A DNA stretch of 7,956 nt from Arsenophonus sp046530935 (GTDB lineage: Bacteria; Pseudomonadota; Gammaproteobacteria; Enterobacterales; Enterobacteriaceae): positions 1 through 7,956 of the forward strand of contig JBHEQW010000040.1 of the NCBI GenBank assembly GCA_046530935.1, read 5' to 3'. The position numbers and the translations under genes were made by a program. Position 1 is the stretch's first letter, and each line of letters starts with the position of its first letter. Under the pieces are notes generated by a model. It saw nothing but the letters and a program-made list of their open reading frames with translations. It ran no database searches and was not told the DNA's origin. Shown here piece after piece: positions 5,011 through 7,956 of the stretch.

Positions 5011-6300
5011 ATGAACAATACCAGCATATATGTTTTAATCCTAATCCTTTTGGCTCTACTAAAGAGAGTAGAGGTTAAGTTGTTACTGTTTGTTTCGCTA
5101 TTTTTTATCTGGCCATTGATTACCATTGCTAATTCTATCAGTGATAATAAAGTAAAACTAAAAGATTTTTTATCATATATTAAAGAAAAAGAGAGGAATG
5201 TTAAGCAGCAGGAAGCCAAGAGAAACTATTTGCTTGATCAATTGAAAAGTAAGGAAAAAAATATCGCTGCTGCTGGCCGTGCATTATATGAAACACGTCA
5301 AAAGCTTTCGCAGCTAGAAAAAGAACTCATTCACTTAAATAAAAATATTAGCTATTTAGGACAACAAAAACAGATCCATAAATCATTATTAGCTAAGCAG
5401 CTTAATACTTCGTTTCGATTAGGCAAAAAAAAAGGAATTGAATTGTTATTTAAAGATGAACAAGGGAAACGAGAAGATCGTATTCTAGCTTACTTTACCT
5501 ACTTAAATGCTGCTAGAGAGCAAACAATTATTAAATTGGAGCAAACAACCACTTTACTTGCTGAACAGAAGCAACAGAAGCAACAAAAGCAATTAGCACA
5601 GAAAAAAATTTTAGCTAAACAAGATAAAGAAAAGAAAATGTTAGATTTTGAGCAGGATGCTAGAAAAAAAACTCTGTTATCATTGGAATCAACTTTAAAA
5701 GCCAATCAAAAAAGTTTGGCTGTGATGAAACGTAACGAAATAGTGTTGCGTAATAAAATTGCTAAAGCTGAAAAAGAAGCAAAAGTTATGCTAAAAATGG
5801 AAGCAAAAGAGGCAGCAGGTATTCGAGCAAAACAAAGGCAAGCAGAGCAAAAAGGAACTATTTATCTCCCAACTGAAGATGAATTAGCTTTAATGGCGCG
5901 TACAACAGGTTTAGGTTCTCCTGTTGGACAGGCTTTGTGGCCGGTTCATGGCCAGATCCTTCATCATTATGGTGATAGTATTTCCGATGAATTACTCTGG
6001 AAGGGTATGGTTATCAATGCCACTGAAGGAACAGAGGTTAAAGCCATTTCTGCTGGTCGTGTTTTGCTTGCTGATTGGCTACGAGGCTATGGTTTTGTGG
6101 TGGTTATTGATCATGGTTATGGAGATATGAGTTTATATGGTTATAATCAGACTACATTAGTGAATGTAGGTCAACATGTTCACTTAGGTCAACCTCTTGC
6201 GTTAGTTGGTAGTACTGGTGGACAGCAACGCTCCTCGCTTTATTTTGAGATTCGTCGTCAAGGTAAAACAGTTAATCCACATCCTTGGTTAGGGAGATAG
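5011..6300 (+). CDS. envC: EnvC, murein hydrolase activator (septal amidase activator), intact
   Basis: EnvC is a periplasmic protein recruited to the septum by FtsEX. It switches on the amidases AmiA and AmiB so that daughter cells separate. The 429 residues are close to the family length (about 419). Residues 18-42 look like a signal sequence: KRVEVK, then a hydrophobic LLLFVSLFFIW core and TIANS. A long coiled coil rich in K, E and Q spans about 48-285. The LytM (M23) domain spans about 308-427, with WPVHGQ, KGMVINATEGTEVKAI, ADWLRGYGFVVV and DMSLYGYNQ, ending VNPHPWLGR. It is the expected inactive type: the metal-binding LHFE-like motif reads LYFE (410-413), so it activates rather than cuts. 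ATG 5011 is the first start after an in-frame TGA (5002-5004), with AGGA 12 bases upstream. It gives an over-long leader with two hydrophobic stretches, so a downstream start (TTG 5080) is possible. The upstream partner gpmM and downstream partner yibQ are both broken. Confidence 0.96.
   Translation: MNNTSIYVLILILLALLKRVEVKLLLFVSLFFIWPLITIANSISDNKVKLKDFLSYIKEKERNVKQQEAKRNYLLDQLKSKEKNIAAAGRALYETRQKLSQLEKELIHLNKNISYLGQQKQIHKSLLAKQLNTSFRLGKKKGIELLFKDEQGKREDRILAYFTYLNAAREQTIIKLEQTTTLLAEQKQQKQQKQLAQKKILAKQDKEKKMLDFEQDARKKTLLSLESTLKANQKSLAVMKRNEIVLRNKIAKAEKEAKVMLKMEAKEAAGIRAKQRQAEQKGTIYLPTEDELALMARTTGLGSPVGQALWPVHGQILHHYGDSISDELLWKGMVINATEGTEVKAISAGRVLLADWLRGYGFVVVIDHGYGDMSLYGYNQTTLVNVGQHVHLGQPLALVGSTGGQQRSSLYFEIRRQGKTVNPHPWLGR
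5054..5073 (+). repeat. 7-bp hairpin over the possible internal envC ribosome binding site
   Basis: CTCTACT (5054-5060) pairs exactly with AGTAGAG (5067-5073) around AAAGAG. The right arm contains most of an AGAGG-type Shine-Dalgarno (5070-5074) placed five bases before an in-frame TTG (5080). It lies between the two hydrophobic stretches of the long leader. Regulation is conjecture; the pairing is directly visible. Confidence 0.45.
5566..5592 (+). repeat. Triple 9-bp repeat in the envC coiled coil (QKQ x3)
   Basis: CAGAAGCAA appears twice, followed by CAAAAGCAA, coding for QKQ QKQ QKQ at residues 186-194. The unit is in frame, so gains and losses change coiled-coil length by three residues without breaking the gene. 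E. coli EnvC as recalled does not have this exact repeat. Confidence 0.8.
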
Positions 6301-6309
6301 ATAATAATA

Positions 6310-7050
6310 GTGCTAAAATGGATTGCTTTAATAATTATTGGTTTATTGTTATTTATCAAAGGATAAGTCAGTGCTGACAAATTCGCTATTGTAATTGATG
6401 ATATTTGTTATCATAAAACAGAAAACAATCAAGTATTAGCTTTAACGGTGGTAATTACTATTGCCATTTTACATGACTCCACCTTATGGCAGAGAAATAA
6501 TCAAAAAAGCTTATCGACAATGACTAGAAATTTTAATTCATATGCAAATGAATCTAATTAGCCATCAACTACTGTAAAAAAAAGATATTAATGTCTAAGA
6601 TGAGTGGCAGTGAAAAATAGAGTAAAATATTGTCTCTGCAATTATGTATGTACGTTATGCATAAAGATATGAATAAATTATATTGGCATAGGTGTGCAAT
6701 GATGGATAATTTACCGGCTATGATAAATGTTATCCGAGTGTTCTGGCCTATTATGATCTCTATTTTTTTGATAGTTTGATGATAGCAAACATTAAGGTTA
6801 GTGAACTGGCAAAAGTTTTTATGCTGCTAACCTTACGTCATAACGTTTTCTTCTAATCTAAAAGCAGAAGTGCAAATTCTTAAATAGTTTATCCATATTA
6901 TTTATTTGCAAGTAAGTATGGTAAGGTAAGGTACTGGTATTTATTATTCTGCACTTTTATCCTTATACCATTGAAGTGGTATAATAAAGATTATTTAAGT
7001 TACCTAACTGTATTGGAAGTAATGCCGGTTAGCATGATACTTAATTGTTT
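6310..7050 (+). pseudogene. yibQ: yibQ pseudogene (divergent polysaccharide deacetylase-like protein)
   Basis: YibQ-type proteins are exported, with a divergent polysaccharide deacetylase fold and unclear function. They normally follow envC. Here a GTG nine bases after the envC stop opens a signal-like stretch (KWIALIIIGLLLFIKG) that hits TAA at codon 19 (6364-6366). In the same frame the mature N-terminus follows: DKFAIVIDDICYHKTENNQV, matching KLAIVIDDFGYRPHNENQV. Later pieces need frame changes. ILIHMQM (about 6530-6550) matches VLIHLPMAP. DLYFFDSLMIANIK (about 6756-6797) matches LYFLDSVTIGNTQ. HFYPYTIEVV (about 6950-6982) matches HPHPATVRVL. VSMILN (about 7028-7045) matches the KASSLLN tail. 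Homology reaches the end of the catalytic-like domain, so the gene decayed in place without large deletions; the proline-rich C-terminal tail was not found. Confidence 0.9.
6963..6984. repeat. 8-bp inverted repeat in the yibQ remnant
   Basis: TTATACCA (6963-6970) and TGGTATAA (6977-6984) are exact complements around TTGAAG. It overlaps the HFYPYTIEVV segment homologous to YibQ, so it is probably a by-product of coding sequence and drift rather than a regulatory element. Confidence 0.4.
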
Positions 7051-7136
7051 TCTTTCGGATTATTATATAGACTCTCTTCGCCAAGCTATATTCATATCAA
7101 GATGACTACTGATTGATATAGTTGAGAAAAAATATC
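7051..7136. other. Short spacer between the yibQ remnant and the transposase remnant
   Basis: No open frame and no recognisable family sequence were seen. If the IS481-type element inserted here, its left end and terminal inverted repeat should lie in this stretch, but with the right end outside the window the repeat cannot be identified. Confidence 0.3.
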
Positions 7137-7956
7137 ATGATGATGAGCCTCTATCGTCATGCAACCACAACATCTGAAATCACTGCTGCTCTTCATGCTA
7201 GCAAAGAGCTCATGTCTACTTTAGCTAAGTGTTATGGTATATCTAAACTTGGATTTTCTAAAGGATAAAAACAAAATAATCTTGATGATCACAGGCATAT
7301 TATTCCGCATTGTTTGCCGATGATGATATCATCTGCTTAGGAATTCTTAGTCGATTTCCTATAAAAATGTTTGTTTCCTATTGCCGATCTACTAACAATC
7401 GCACGCGAATTCTTGAATCTCGTTGTATCTTGTTTTGGCCTAGAGATCAATCTTTATGTAGCTTAAAGAGGAGGAAATTTAAATGAAGTTGAGTGGAATT
7501 GATAGAAAGTCTCTTCGGAAGCAGAACCAAAAAGTATTTAAAAGCTATAACCCTAGTTATTTTAGATGGATGTGAAATATTTTCAGTAAATAGTAAACAA
7601 AACTTCACAATGCTATTTTTCGTAAGTATAGATGATCGTCCCCATCGATGGATTTTATCTATCTTTACAAATCAAGGACCATGCTGCCAATATTCTATGC
7701 TTCTTATCTGATCTTAACAGACAATGTCCCATTGGCATCCATTAAATACTTATAGAAAATAGTAAAAATGAATTATTAGCAAATATAGTGTATGAGTCTC
7801 AGGCTTCTGCTCCGTTTTTTTAATCCTTCGCGCATCTGTTTTCTATTCTTAAATTAAAGGTTGTTTGCCTATCAGGTAGTGTGGTTAGAATGTAAAATCT
7901 TCTTAGGCTGTTCTTGCTTTTCTTAGGAGACTTTAGAAGATAAAGTAGCATTAAAA
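7137..7956 (+). mobile_element. IS481-family transposase remnant, right end outside the window
   Basis: The 43-codon opening (ATG 7137, stop TAA 7266-7268) reads YRHATTTSEITAALHASKEL, then MSTLAKCYGIS. This matches the helix-turn-helix start HATTSEIRAAIQASKESMSTLAKRYGI of IS481-group transposases. Later pieces belong to the DDE (rve) integrase core. FKSY with P and YF close behind (about 7540-7562) matches FKxYPIGYF. DGCEI (7568-7582) and LFFVSIDDR (about 7613-7640) match IDIAEV and LYLFVAIDRTSKF, including the first catalytic Asp. CPIGIH, a stop, then ILIENS (about 7726-7762) matches VPYRIHTVLTDNG, with the second Asp read as Glu. RICFL (about 7827) matches RICRLHGI. SVVRM with a stop (about 7879-7896) matches QVERMN, where the catalytic Glu is read as Val. 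Several frameshifts make it inactive. About 50 C-terminal codons and the right inverted repeat would lie beyond the window. Confidence 0.87.

Noticed and set aside
4953..5219. Minus-strand 88-residue open frame over the envC start
   Set aside because: It is antisense to the envC leader and coiled coil, with no family match and no binding site.
5499..6130. Minus-strand 5499-5705 and plus-strand 5924-6130 open frames within envC
   Set aside because: Both lie wholly inside envC in other frames. The cysteine/phenylalanine-rich first one is the complement of Lys/Gln-rich codons.
6793..6835. 9-bp inverted repeat (TAAGGTTAG and CTAACCTTA) as a terminator
   Set aside because: The loop is 25 bases, there is no T-run, and the region is explained by YibQ homology.
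7493..7711. Plus-strand 72-residue open frame as a separate gene
   Set aside because: Its DGCEI and LFFVSIDDR segments belong to the IS481 transposase core, so it is an open stretch of that remnant rather than an independent protein.
1..7956. CRISPR array, tRNA or rRNA gene, prophage, toxin-antitoxin pair or undescribed defence system
   Set aside because: No spaced repeats, no cloverleaf sequences and no relevant gene families were seen. The gene-free looking regions are accounted for by decayed housekeeping genes.

Overview
The window looks like a piece of a decaying, AT-rich gammaproteobacterial (Enterobacterales) chromosome, most likely from a host-restricted insect symbiont in the process of genome reduction. 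Arsenophonus- or Sodalis-type symbionts are candidates, but the genus cannot be fixed from this sequence. The gene order gpsA-secB-grxC-yibN diverging from gpmM-envC-yibQ is the classic Enterobacterales block, as in E. coli, and it is still readable here. Only three genes remain intact: gpsA (minus strand), yibN (minus strand) and envC (plus strand). The rest of the roughly 8 kb is not empty spacer. Frame-by-frame reading shows that nearly all of it is eroded coding sequence, with many stops and frameshifts.

Layout: 1 to about 395 holds a remnant of trmJ (plus strand), continued to about 744 by a remnant of the 3' third of iscS (plus strand). In E. coli these genes are near-neighbours (trmJ-iscR-iscS), so iscR and the front of iscS have been deleted. 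At about 745 this isc-locus debris abuts the 3' end of a cysE remnant (minus strand, 745 to about 1525), which sits in its ancestral place downstream of intact gpsA. A secB pseudogene follows (2576-3066), with its stop codon overlapping the gpsA start. Next come a possible short grxC 5' remnant and intact yibN. A divergent spacer leads to a heavily eroded gpmM (about 3691-4905), then intact envC, then a yibQ pseudogene stopped at codon 19, and finally an eroded IS481-family transposase that runs off the right edge.

What remains makes biological sense. GpsA supplies glycerol-3-phosphate for phospholipids. EnvC activates the amidases that split the septum at division. YibN is an inner-membrane rhodanese-fold protein. 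What has been lost at this locus (serine acetyltransferase, cysteine desulfurase, SecB chaperone, cofactor-independent phosphoglycerate mutase, a glutaredoxin, a polysaccharide-deacetylase-like envelope protein and a tRNA methyltransferase) fits host-supplied metabolites and relaxed selection. I found no CRISPR array, tRNA, rRNA, phage genes or novel multi-gene system. The window's interest lies in how clearly several stages of gene decay can be read side by side.
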